Positions 9,110 to 16,407 of a DNA stretch of 64,000 bases are shown one piece after another. The translations under genes were made by a program, and so were the position numbers. A model generated the notes under the pieces. It saw only the letters and a list, made by a program, of their open reading frames with translations, ran no database searches and had not been told where the DNA came from. Source of the DNA: Calothrix sp. PCC 7103. GTDB taxonomy: Bacteria > Cyanobacteriota > Cyanobacteriia > Cyanobacteriales > Nostocaceae. Position 1 is the stretch's first letter; the number at the start of each line of letters is the position of its first letter. The DNA lies in contig NZ_KB217483.1 of assembly GCF_000331305.1 (NCBI RefSeq), positions 1,282,356-1,346,355 on the forward strand, given 5' to 3'.

Positions 9110-9614
9110 TTTGTCATGGGTTGAGGAGGTAAATACCGCATGTTGGAAAACTGAAGCATTAAGAGAGTTAACGATTTCTCCAGATGGCTTAATGCAGGGT
9201 ACTATTAGCATTTATCAATTTAATGGAAAAGTTAATACTGATGGCACTTGGTCAGCTGAACTGAATACAGGAGGCTATCGATTTAATGGAACTATTAGTA
9301 ATGGTCAAATATTGGGAACATACACAGCACAGCCAGGTGCAGCATACGCAAATCAAAAACAATGTGCAGGAAAAGTTACAGGTTTTAAAAAGCCTAATTG
9401 ATGCCATTAATTAATTAGTAAATGTCAATTATTAGCACAATTTAGTGCCTCATTCTGGTGCATCTATTCTAACAAAATTAATACGAAAATAAGCTGAATT
9501 ACAGGCTAAATTATAGTGTTTTAATTAACCAATAAAGATAGGATAAAGGGTGATTTCGTCACAGAAAGCCAAGGTATATAAATCTGTACAAACTGCAAAA
9601 CTAGAGGACATTTA

Positions 9615-10313
9615 ATGCGAAGTTTTATTCCAGAAAACTTAAAGTTATTTAAAGCTTCTCTTCCGATATACGGAAAATGTGAAATAGAATTTGAAGCAAT
9701 TACAGGTATTGTTATGAGTAAAGAAGAACGAACTAAGACAAGGGTCTATGGAGATAGTAGCGGTGTTGTTAGTTCTGTGTCAGTCAACCAAACACTATGG
9801 ATGCAGTTTGAAGATGGTACTGAGAAATGTATTGATTTTCAAAATACTGAGGATAGAATAGCTAGACCTGGACATTATCTTACTCTTTTAATTGCGAGAA
9901 ATTTACGACTCCACACAAGCCTATATGTTGCCTTTTTAAACCACGCTACCAGAGATTTTGGACATTTTCAATATCAGTTTCACAGAGCAGTTTGGAAAAG
10001 TTTATTGTGGGATAAAAAAACCTGGTCTATATTAGGACATTCAATAATTTTAGGCTTGCTAGTATCCTTTATATGGTCTTTTCTACGTGTAATACATTTT
10101 TCAGATAGAGATAGCCAAGGACTTTCTGCACAATGGGGAGTGCCATTAACTATTGTAGTTCTTGGATTATGCATCTCCATTATGTGTATTCCCATTAGTT
10201 TTATTTCCCTTTCAATCAATACATCATCACAAGCCACCAAAGTAAATAAAAGTTTTGGCAATCACATCAATAAGATTATGGAAAACCTTCGAGAACAGCT
10301 AGTAGCAAGTTAG
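9615..10313 (+). CDS. Hypothetical membrane protein with two C-terminal transmembrane segments
   Basis: This 232-residue protein has a soluble N-terminal part (1-130) with beta-strand character and no recognised motif, then two hydrophobic segments (about 138-160 and 175-202) and a short polar tail. The start follows an AGAGGACATTT context, with GAGG about 9 bases upstream of ATG. It probably sits in the inner or thylakoid membrane with the N-terminal domain in the cytoplasm. It stands alone between the IS-disrupted gene and the partition locus. I do not recognise the family. Confidence 0.6.
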   Translation: MRSFIPENLKLFKASLPIYGKCEIEFEAITGIVMSKEERTKTRVYGDSSGVVSSVSVNQTLWMQFEDGTEKCIDFQNTEDRIARPGHYLTLLIARNLRLHTSLYVAFLNHATRDFGHFQYQFHRAVWKSLLWDKKTWSILGHSIILGLLVSFIWSFLRVIHFSDRDSQGLSAQWGVPLTIVVLGLCISIMCIPISFISLSINTSSQATKVNKSFGNHINKIMENLREQLVAS

Positions 10314-10405
10314 ACAATTTTTCGTATATTTAAATTGATTGCCCTTGAACAATAAAATGATTCAATAAAAGTAGCGATCTCTAAATGGTAGTAGAAGTAA
10401 AAAGT

Positions 10406-10489
10406 GGGAGCATCTCACTTTTGCAAATACAGGTTGTCGTGCTGAATGGAGCGAACGGCAATGAAGCATCTCGAAAGTGAGATGCTCCC
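10406..10489. repeat. MITE-like inverted-repeat element
   Basis: GGGAGCATCTCACTTT (10406-10421) and its exact complement (10474-10489) flank 52 bp of non-coding DNA. The GGGAGCATCTCA end resembles terminal repeats seen around cyanobacterial transposons. It is therefore probably a miniature non-autonomous element or a remnant. No clear target duplication was found. Confidence 0.55.
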
Positions 10490-10772
10490 TAAAAAGTTTT
10501 GCTTTGCACATTTTGTAACCCATCCAGAGGTGCGGGAGAGGTTGAGGGTGTGTCGGGCAAAGGGCTATGTGAGAGACTCTTAACTAATGCAAACTTTTCT
10601 ATCAAGTTTTTAAGTCATTGCTGTAAGTAGCTGTGCTGTCTCAAGTCAAATATTTAACTCAAGATATTAATGCTTTTAACGTCAAATCAAGAATTTGGTT
10701 GATGTTTTGCTGTTATTGAAGTAAACTTAGCTACTAAAAAATAGCAGTGTTTTGGTAAATTGTATGTCTCGG

Positions 10773-10782
10773 ATAACGTTAT
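10773..10782. promoter_or_regulatory. ATAACGTTAT palindrome upstream of parA
   Basis: This perfect 10-bp palindrome lies 34 bp before the parA ATG. Partition operons are commonly autoregulated by ParA or ParB binding just upstream. The site could be an operator or a minimal parS-like site, but a single copy is weak evidence. Confidence 0.25.
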
Positions 10783-10816
10783 ATGATAAGAAACTATCTA
10801 TATATGATGGAGAGCC

Positions 10817-11629
10817 ATGCAAATTCGATTAGCTGTTATTAGTAATGCTGGAGGAAGTGGCAAGACGACGCTTTCTGTCCATCTCGCCTACGAATTAGCA
10901 AAACGTAAGCACAGTGTAGCTTTGATGGATTTAGACCCACAAGGTTCGCTGACTTTGTTTTGTGGACTGGCGCCACCTGAACCGGAGCAGACGCTTGCAT
11001 CTGTCCTCAAAGATAAATTTGATGGTACGTGGCCTCTCGTCAATTGTTGGAGCGACTATACCGATAAAGTAGTTATCTGTCAGGGTGGGATGGTGTTGAC
11101 ACAAACTGCTGATGAATTGGTACTACACAAACGCGGCGCCTATTTGCTGGGGGATTGTTTAACTGATAGTCCACTCGAACAGGACTTAATTATTTTTGAC
11201 TGTCCTGCAACGCTTGGTCCTTTGCCTTTAATGGCACTAGCGGCTTGTACACATATAGTTATTCCCGTACAACTTGAGCCAAAATCAATTCAAGGCGCCG
11301 CTCATTTATTGGAATGGTACTATTACCATTGCAAGCATTTACGTTTAAAGCCAGTTCCAGAGATTCTGGGATTTGTGCCTAACCAGTATGACGCGCGCAG
11401 AGCTACTCACCGACAAATGCTTGCTAGTTTGCCCGGACAGTTAGAGCAAATGGGTATCCGCGCGTTTCCTGCTATTCGAGATAGTGCTGAATTTGTTAAT
11501 TCTAGCGGTCAAGGTTTACCAATACATCTTTATCGCCCAAGCCATCCTGCCAAAGATGATTTCAAAGAAATTGCTACTTTTCTTGTATCTTTAATTGGCA
11601 AGAAGTCGAAAGTTACTGCAAATAAATAA
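10817..11629 (+). CDS. parA: ParA-family partition ATPase with an atypical Walker A
   Basis: This 270-residue MinD/ParA-type ATPase starts at ATG 10817 (GGAG upstream). The P-loop is NAGGSGKTT (residues 10-18): the nucleotide lysine K16 is present, but the signature lysine of the deviant Walker A (normally KGG) is alanine (A11). The switch I region and Walker A' DLDPQG (about 41-46) and Walker B LIIFDCPA are standard. It lies 2 bp ahead of parB, so they form a partition operon. ParA proteins drive segregation of plasmids or chromosomes on the nucleoid. Loss of the signature lysine would affect dimer-dependent ATP hydrolysis in canonical ParAs; either the family varies here or the mechanism differs. 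Confidence 0.88.
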   Translation: MQIRLAVISNAGGSGKTTLSVHLAYELAKRKHSVALMDLDPQGSLTLFCGLAPPEPEQTLASVLKDKFDGTWPLVNCWSDYTDKVVICQGGMVLTQTADELVLHKRGAYLLGDCLTDSPLEQDLIIFDCPATLGPLPLMALAACTHIVIPVQLEPKSIQGAAHLLEWYYYHCKHLRLKPVPEILGFVPNQYDARRATHRQMLASLPGQLEQMGIRAFPAIRDSAEFVNSSGQGLPIHLYRPSHPAKDDFKEIATFLVSLIGKKSKVTANK

Positions 11630-11631
11630 TT

Positions 11632-12780
11632 ATGTCCTCTCGCAAACCAACCGCACGCAAAGCTCCTGACCTTAGTAATTATTTTTCTGGTGCCAAGCAG
11701 TCTCAGCAGTTATCTGAAGCTGAAGAAGAAATTCTCAAGCTAAAAGCTGAGATTGAAGAACTACGCTCAAGTGGGTCGAATGAGTTGGAAGCCCAACTTA
11801 AAGAATTGCGCGAGCAACTCCAATCACAAACAGGTATACTATCGATTCCTATCGAACAAATCGAACCCAATCCTGAGCAACCCAGACAGACATTTTTGCC
11901 TGAAAGTGTTGAATCGATGTCTCGCTCGTTAAACAGCGACGGACAATTGCAACCAATTATTTTGATTCAGCGTGAGAAATTGCTGCTATTTGATGGAGAA
12001 CGTCGTTGGCGTAGTGCTAAAGCTTTAGGTTGGCAAGCTTTACAAGCGGTGATTATTCCAGAGCCAGAAAGTTTGCATCGTAAGGCTTTATTAACTTCCT
12101 TACATCGTGAAGACCTCAATCCTCTTGATAAAGCTGAGGCAATTGTACGAGAAATTGCTAGTAATACTGAACTTGATCCTCCGGATATTCCCCGCATCCT
12201 TTCAACAGTCGTGCGGCGATTAAACATGCAAAAACGTATGAACGTGGTTGCCGAATTAATTGCAGAGGCACCAGAAAAACAACAGGAAGTGTTAGCAAGT
12301 CTTAGTTTGAGCGACTATGAACAAGCTGTGTTGTCAATATTATTAGATTTACAGCTTAATCCAGCCTCTATTGATGCGAATATTTTCCCCGTGTTGTCCT
12401 TAGCTGACGACCTGAAAGCATCTATTCGTAGCGGGTTAAAAGGTATGCACGCAATAGCACTACAAAAATTGTCCGCTAGAAACTTAGGAGTCAGTGAAGA
12501 TGAGGCACATGCAATTCGCACGGAAACAACTAAAAAGGTAATTGAGGAGAATTTATCGGTAATTGCCACACGTAAAGTAGTTAGCGAAGTAATAGCCAAT
12601 CAAGCTTCAGAGACAGAAATCAAGGACACACGTAAGCCAGTTTCTCAAGAAGTAAGGCGCCTGCAAAAGCTTTCCTTCGATTCTTTGAAGAAAGCTGAAC
12701 GCAGTCAGTTGCTCGAACTACAGGATACCTTGCGTCAAAAATTAACAGAAATTGATAAAATTTTGAAGGACGCTGAGTAG
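11632..12780 (+). CDS. parB: ParB/Spo0J-family centromere-binding protein
   Basis: This 382-residue protein starts 2 bp after parA. An N-terminal coiled coil (about residues 22-65) precedes the ParB/sulfiredoxin-like CTPase domain (about 75-180), with IPIEQIEPNPEQPR, SLNSDGQLQPIIL and the CTP-binding GERRWR box. A helical central domain (LHREDLNPLDKAEAI onward) should bind DNA, although the helix-turn-helix is less clear than in Spo0J. The C-terminal helix (about 350-380) probably dimerises. Together with ParA it should segregate the replicon. The N-terminal coiled coil before the CTPase domain is an unusual addition. Confidence 0.88.
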   Translation: MSSRKPTARKAPDLSNYFSGAKQSQQLSEAEEEILKLKAEIEELRSSGSNELEAQLKELREQLQSQTGILSIPIEQIEPNPEQPRQTFLPESVESMSRSLNSDGQLQPIILIQREKLLLFDGERRWRSAKALGWQALQAVIIPEPESLHRKALLTSLHREDLNPLDKAEAIVREIASNTELDPPDIPRILSTVVRRLNMQKRMNVVAELIAEAPEKQQEVLASLSLSDYEQAVLSILLDLQLNPASIDANIFPVLSLADDLKASIRSGLKGMHAIALQKLSARNLGVSEDEAHAIRTETTKKVIEENLSVIATRKVVSEVIANQASETEIKDTRKPVSQEVRRLQKLSFDSLKKAERSQLLELQDTLRQKLTEIDKILKDAE

Positions 12781-13281
12781 TGGAAAAATGCAATTGGTTT
12801 CTATATAATGTCTCCAATCACAAGCAGAGAAAGAGAAAGCAAGCAGTTACTATATTGAAATATTCCCCTTTGTCCCCTAATTCCTTATTTGCCCAGAACT
12901 CCTTCCTTAACTGATTACGAGTAGCTAAGTAATCTTTTAAATAGTTGCAACCCTGTGCAAATAAATCATCTAAATCCAAATTCCGCAACTCGATAGTGTA
13001 TGAGTCAGTGGCAGCAAAATGTATATAACGGACTGTATTCGTTTGTGGCAATGCACGAGTGGATTCAACGTGGGGATTTGTAGCAAGCAGCGCACCATGC
13101 AAGAATTGCGGATGCTTGTATGGGTGCGGTCTGGGAATACGTGGAAAGCTTGCGGTTGTGTGGGTGATGGGGCGATCGCTGTTTATACTCACTGGCTTCA
13201 AATACGAATTAAATACTATTTTTCGATTATTTTTGTATAAAAAATGATATAAAAACCTTGTATTTACACAGGGTATAACAA
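12781..13281. other. Intergenic region after parB with gene debris
   Basis: There is no intact gene here. It contains a minus-strand remnant of a WD40-type protein tail (12890-13033), one of the very few HIP1 octamers of the window (near 13171), and a promoter-like AT-rich stretch before 13282. A longer minus-strand frame (12818-13201) spans the remnant, but its first half shows no protein-like pattern. Confidence 0.5.
12890..13033 (-). pseudogene. Remnant of a WD40-repeat protein C-terminus
   Basis: The minus strand encodes TIELRNLDLDDLFAQGC, then NYLKDYLATRNQL. This matches the conserved tail found after the last blade of many cyanobacterial WD40/nSTAND proteins (W-NLDLDDLL-x-GCxWLRDYL). 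Nothing of the propeller survives upstream, so it is a fragment left by deletion. It shows that at least one more WD40 gene once lay here. Confidence 0.5.
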
Positions 13282-15480
13282 ATGGCAGAGGGAAATATTG
13301 TTTTATTTGATACTCTAAATAAGCAAGAAAATACTACTCTCAATCAGGAACTTCCCGTTCTATCTATTCAAGATACAAGCACTTTAGGGGATTTAGTACC
13401 AAAGGATGCATCTGATTTTGTCGGTATTTTATTTGACAGTATGGAGGAATATATAGACAACCTATTGAAGAAAGCTGACGCACCTAAAGCTTATCAAATC
13501 TTCTCAAAGTTTAAATTTGTTGGAATTAGTGGAATCGCATCGTACACATTTGAAATAGAAAAAGCCGAAGAACAAGGATACACAGGATATCGAGCAAAAT
13601 TTATTGCTGCTGGACAAGTTGTTGCAAGTACGTTTGCTACCACTATTGCTACTGCCGCTACTACTGCTGCCGCAGTTGGCATAGCAAGTGCGGTAGGTGT
13701 TTCATCCGTCCCGGTGGCCGCTTCTGTTGTTCTTTCTGTAGGGGGAGCATATGTTTATGGAAAGGCTTATGACAAGCTTGCAAGAAAGAAAGTGGGTGAG
13801 CTTTTAGCTGATATAGAAGTTGATAAAAATGAATTAATACCTGATAACCAATTTCAGCAACCATTTAATTTTGATACAGATACCACTTTAGTTGTTGATA
13901 CTGATGCTAGTAAAGAATTAGAACCATTTTCTCAGTATACAGTTATTCCTAAAACATCTGGTGGAATTTCTGTTCCTTTAAACGAAAAAGATAGAGCTAT
14001 TTTCTTGAATGATGAGCCTATTCAAGCAGTTATTTATTTGAATGTTCAAGGTAGTAGTGGTGTAAATGTAAACCTTGAAGATGGCGTAACCAAAATAATG
14101 GGTAGTGATGTCATCAAAGATTTTTTGGGGAATGCTATTCAAAATGTTACAGGAACTAATTTCGATGACAAAATTATAGGTAACGAAGTTGCTAATGAAT
14201 TGAACGGTGCTTCTGGAAGGGATTATATAGAAGGTGGTAAGGGTAATGACATAATTAATGTTGGGATGGAAATAGATTTATCCACTAATAGAAAATGGTG
14301 GGAAACTGATGATATTGCGATAGGTGGAGAAGACCAAGACAGCCTGATTGGAATTGTACAAAATAGTAATTGGTCTGATGATTTTGAATTTAATTATAGT
14401 AATTTATTTGGTCGAATTTTAGAAGATGGATTTGCAAGAAAATATGGATATAGATCACAGATTAATGCACAACCATATGTAGGTGATGCTTTGTATGGGA
14501 ATAGTGGTTCTGATCAGTTTTATCTTGGTATGGGCGATAAAGCAATGGATGCTAATCCTACAGAAGGAGATACCATTTTTATTTATAAAGATGGTACAAA
14601 TCCCGTTATCAAACAGACAGGTGGGGTGTTTAACAGAAGTCACTCACCTCTTATTGGTTCTAGCCTATCGCCTTCTTGGGGTTCGTTAAATTCTAGAGAT
14701 ATAACTAATCCAGAACGTTTTACAACTGAAAGTAAGTTAATTGTTTTTGAACCTACGGGAGAAAGAGGTGCAAAAGCGTCTCTTAATTTCCCAGGTATCT
14801 TACAAAATGAAGCTGGCGATGAAATGCTACTACGTTTTCCCGAAGGAATGGTAGTTATTAATGCTGATGGAACTTACTCTTTCATTACTAATGCTGAAAC
14901 AAAGCGCGTGAATAATGGTGACTTTGGTTATCAGTTTGCAACATTTGAAGGATATCAAGCTAATACTAATAGTTATGTAATTGGTGATGGTCAATGGACT
15001 CTTGATGTACAAAATGAGTTAACTAAAATATTTGATGAAGATAATACCAGTTCCGTGATTGGTAAAATTCAAAGTTGGCTTCGCAGCGAAGTTTTCCCTG
15101 CTGTTGACCCTTTTCGGAGGGCTTTAATTGGTGATAATAACGTTTATTATACATACGATTACTATGGTGAAGATGGTACTTTATATGGGTTACATTACGA
15201 TGAGCAAGGAAGAGAAAATTATGATAACTACCCTGGAAATGCTAAGGCAGCATCAACCTCCACTTACCCCTCATCAACAGATAATTTAGATAATAATCAA
15301 TTGATACACGCAAAATCATCAAACAAAAATGCTATTGAAGAATTGAATTCATCTTATACAAATAGTGGTTCTAGTAATTTTTTTACTTCTCTATTTAATG
15401 TGATTGAGCCTCCATTTATGTCTGTGCGTTCGCTCATTTTTAGAGTCGAAGAGCAATTACAGCAGATTGCAGGTAAATGA
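13282..15480 (+). CDS. Large RTX-like calcium-binding protein, 732 residues
   Basis: The N-terminal 100 residues are helical. A long alanine-, valine- and threonine-rich hydrophobic segment follows (about 110-160, with glycine-zipper character). The middle has haemolysin-type repeats: GNEVANELNGASGRDYIEG, then GKGNDIINVG (about 300-325), and a second cluster around GDALYGNSGSDQFYLG (about 395-412). Such GGxGxDxU nonapeptides bind calcium and are typical of type I-secreted proteins. The hydrophobic region could insert in membranes, as in RTX cytolysins, or act as a structural core. The C-terminal 200 residues are unrecognised. No ABC exporter gene lies next to it. Calcium binding is likely; a toxin role is only inferred. 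Confidence 0.6.
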   Translation: MAEGNIVLFDTLNKQENTTLNQELPVLSIQDTSTLGDLVPKDASDFVGILFDSMEEYIDNLLKKADAPKAYQIFSKFKFVGISGIASYTFEIEKAEEQGYTGYRAKFIAAGQVVASTFATTIATAATTAAAVGIASAVGVSSVPVAASVVLSVGGAYVYGKAYDKLARKKVGELLADIEVDKNELIPDNQFQQPFNFDTDTTLVVDTDASKELEPFSQYTVIPKTSGGISVPLNEKDRAIFLNDEPIQAVIYLNVQGSSGVNVNLEDGVTKIMGSDVIKDFLGNAIQNVTGTNFDDKIIGNEVANELNGASGRDYIEGGKGNDIINVGMEIDLSTNRKWWETDDIAIGGEDQDSLIGIVQNSNWSDDFEFNYSNLFGRILEDGFARKYGYRSQINAQPYVGDALYGNSGSDQFYLGMGDKAMDANPTEGDTIFIYKDGTNPVIKQTGGVFNRSHSPLIGSSLSPSWGSLNSRDITNPERFTTESKLIVFEPTGERGAKASLNFPGILQNEAGDEMLLRFPEGMVVINADGTYSFITNAETKRVNNGDFGYQFATFEGYQANTNSYVIGDGQWTLDVQNELTKIFDEDNTSSVIGKIQSWLRSEVFPAVDPFRRALIGDNNVYYTYDYYGEDGTLYGLHYDEQGRENYDNYPGNAKAASTSTYPSSTDNLDNNQLIHAKSSNKNAIEELNSSYTNSGSSNFFTSLFNVIEPPFMSVRSLIFRVEEQLQQIAGK

Positions 15481-15514
15481 GGTACAATAGCGGTAATGTG
15501 TGTCAACAAAGATA

Positions 15515-15568
15515 ATGAAGGCTTACTCAACCGAATTTCGAGAAAGAATAGTCAAAGCTTATACTTAA
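15515..15568 (+). pseudogene. Remnant of an IS630-family transposase N-terminus
   Basis: ATG at 15515 opens MKAYSTEFRERIVKAYT and then a stop. This closely matches the conserved first residues of cyanobacterial IS630/Tc1-type transposases (MKAYS-D-RxKIV). Only 17 codons remain before the frame runs into unrelated sequence, so it is a truncated end of an element. Confidence 0.6.
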
Positions 15569-15658
15569 TTGTCCTGCTTTAGCTGCTTCTTCCTTACACC
15601 GTTTGTCAGGACTGGTAAAATCTCCGGTTGACTTAGCTTCTATTAGCAGAGGTAAGTC
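15569..15658 (-). pseudogene. Remnant of a XamI-like restriction endonuclease
   Basis: Thirty codons on the minus strand read DLPLLIEAKSTGDFTSP, then DKRCKEEAAKAGQ. The hydrophobic strand followed by EAK fits the PD-(D/E)xK nuclease motif. The run LPLLIEAKS-GDFTN-x-KRRKEEA is what I recall from XamI-type enzymes in cyanobacteria. A TAG stop precedes the fragment and it ends at the IS630 remnant, so the gene is dead. Confidence 0.5.
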
Positions 15659-15794
15659 CTATTTTATATCTTATGATATAAGCGTATATCAATTTATGGT
15701 AACTAAAAATTATATCTATATTTACTAGCAAGAGTTAAATAATAGTTTCTAAAATCAGGCAGAGGAATTTATTATTCCTCTGCACAGTTATTAA

Positions 15795-16367
15795 TTAGAA
15801 GCTATGTTGATTTACATCGTAACCCTGCTGTTGGTAGTAATCGTCTACGTCTATATCAAGTGGAAGTGTCTCAATCGCTTCCCCGTTACGGATATCTTGA
15901 GGCATATTATTAAGCCTTTCTTTATAGGTTGTCACTGCGCTAATCCGGGAACGTATCTCCGACTCGCCAAAATTTATACCGCGCGCGACGTAATACTCAG
16001 ATAAGCGGTTAAAGTTATTAACTTCAATCTTTTTCTTGCGCTCCATTTCTACAAGTGCTTGTTTGCTTATGCCAGCGTGATGAGCATGTTCAATATACTC
16101 GGTTCTTAAGGCGCCATCTGGTTGAAACTGCTTCTTTTCATCTTCAGAGAAAAAGTCGTATGCCGTGTAAACAGACCATGACTCTGGTTCAGTTTCGTCT
16201 AATAGTTTGAGTTGGTCGTATTCTTCTTTCATTCTCAATGCAAAATCATCACAAGCTGCTTCGCTCAAGCCCTTTGCTAATTGTTTTTGTCTGTACTCAA
16301 TTTTAACAGTACCATCTTCGTTTAATTTTTCTCGGTACATATTTAAAAAACGTTTTGTTCTTGACAT
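15795..16367 (-). CDS. Hypothetical protein divergent from the polymerase-like gene
   Basis: This 190-residue, charged, mostly helical protein has no signal peptide or membrane segment. Two segments are vaguely alike: EYRQKQLAKGLSEAACDDF, and EYIEHAHHAGISKQALVEM. They suggest a repeated helix-turn unit. It starts 40 bp from the large polymerase-like gene in the opposite direction, so the two share a promoter region and may be co-regulated. I do not recognise the family. Confidence 0.6.
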   Translation of the reverse strand: MSRTKRFLNMYREKLNEDGTVKIEYRQKQLAKGLSEAACDDFALRMKEEYDQLKLLDETEPESWSVYTAYDFFSEDEKKQFQPDGALRTEYIEHAHHAGISKQALVEMERKKKIEVNNFNRLSEYYVARGINFGESEIRSRISAVTTYKERLNNMPQDIRNGEAIETLPLDIDVDDYYQQQGYDVNQHSF

Positions 16368-16407
16368 ATAACCTACTCAGTATTCCTAATTTATAATTTA
16401 CGGACTT

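Larger units (their letters stand above)
6714..9401 (+). pseudogene. Small secreted-protein gene interrupted by an ISL3-type element
   Basis: The 5' piece (6714-6922) encodes a signal peptide (about residues 1-30, ending in AVAQR) and a short mature start with two cysteines. The 3' piece (9110-9401) encodes a beta-rich module with repeated glycine turns, ending in GKVTGFKKPN. Removing the insertion 6923-9101 plus one copy of the 8-bp duplication rejoins them in frame as a 166-residue exported protein. The two halves carry no other damage, so the insertion looks recent. The restored protein resembles small secreted cyanobacterial proteins of unknown function; no enzyme motif is visible. As it stands, translation from 6714 ends after 77 residues inside the IS. 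Confidence 0.85.
10314..10816. other. Non-coding stretch upstream of parA
   Basis: No convincing gene is seen. The stretch holds an 84-bp inverted-repeat element (10406-10489), a GC-richer tail (about 10500-10580) that may be old mobile-element debris, and an AT-rich promoter region before parA containing a 10-bp palindrome. An origin or centromere could be located here, but no iterons or DnaA boxes were recognised. Confidence 0.5.
15481..15794. other. Gene-fragment junction region
   Basis: Directly after the RTX-like gene stop lies an IS630 transposase start fragment. It abuts, with no spacer, a minus-strand restriction-enzyme fragment. The remaining 130 bp is AT-rich and shows nothing recognisable apart from a short A+T palindromic tract near 15670. 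Confidence 0.5.

Noticed and set aside
12818-13201. A 127-codon minus-strand frame as an intact gene
   Set aside because: Only the part from about 13033 to 12890 resembles protein (WD40 tail); the first 56 codons look like random coding of the opposite strand.
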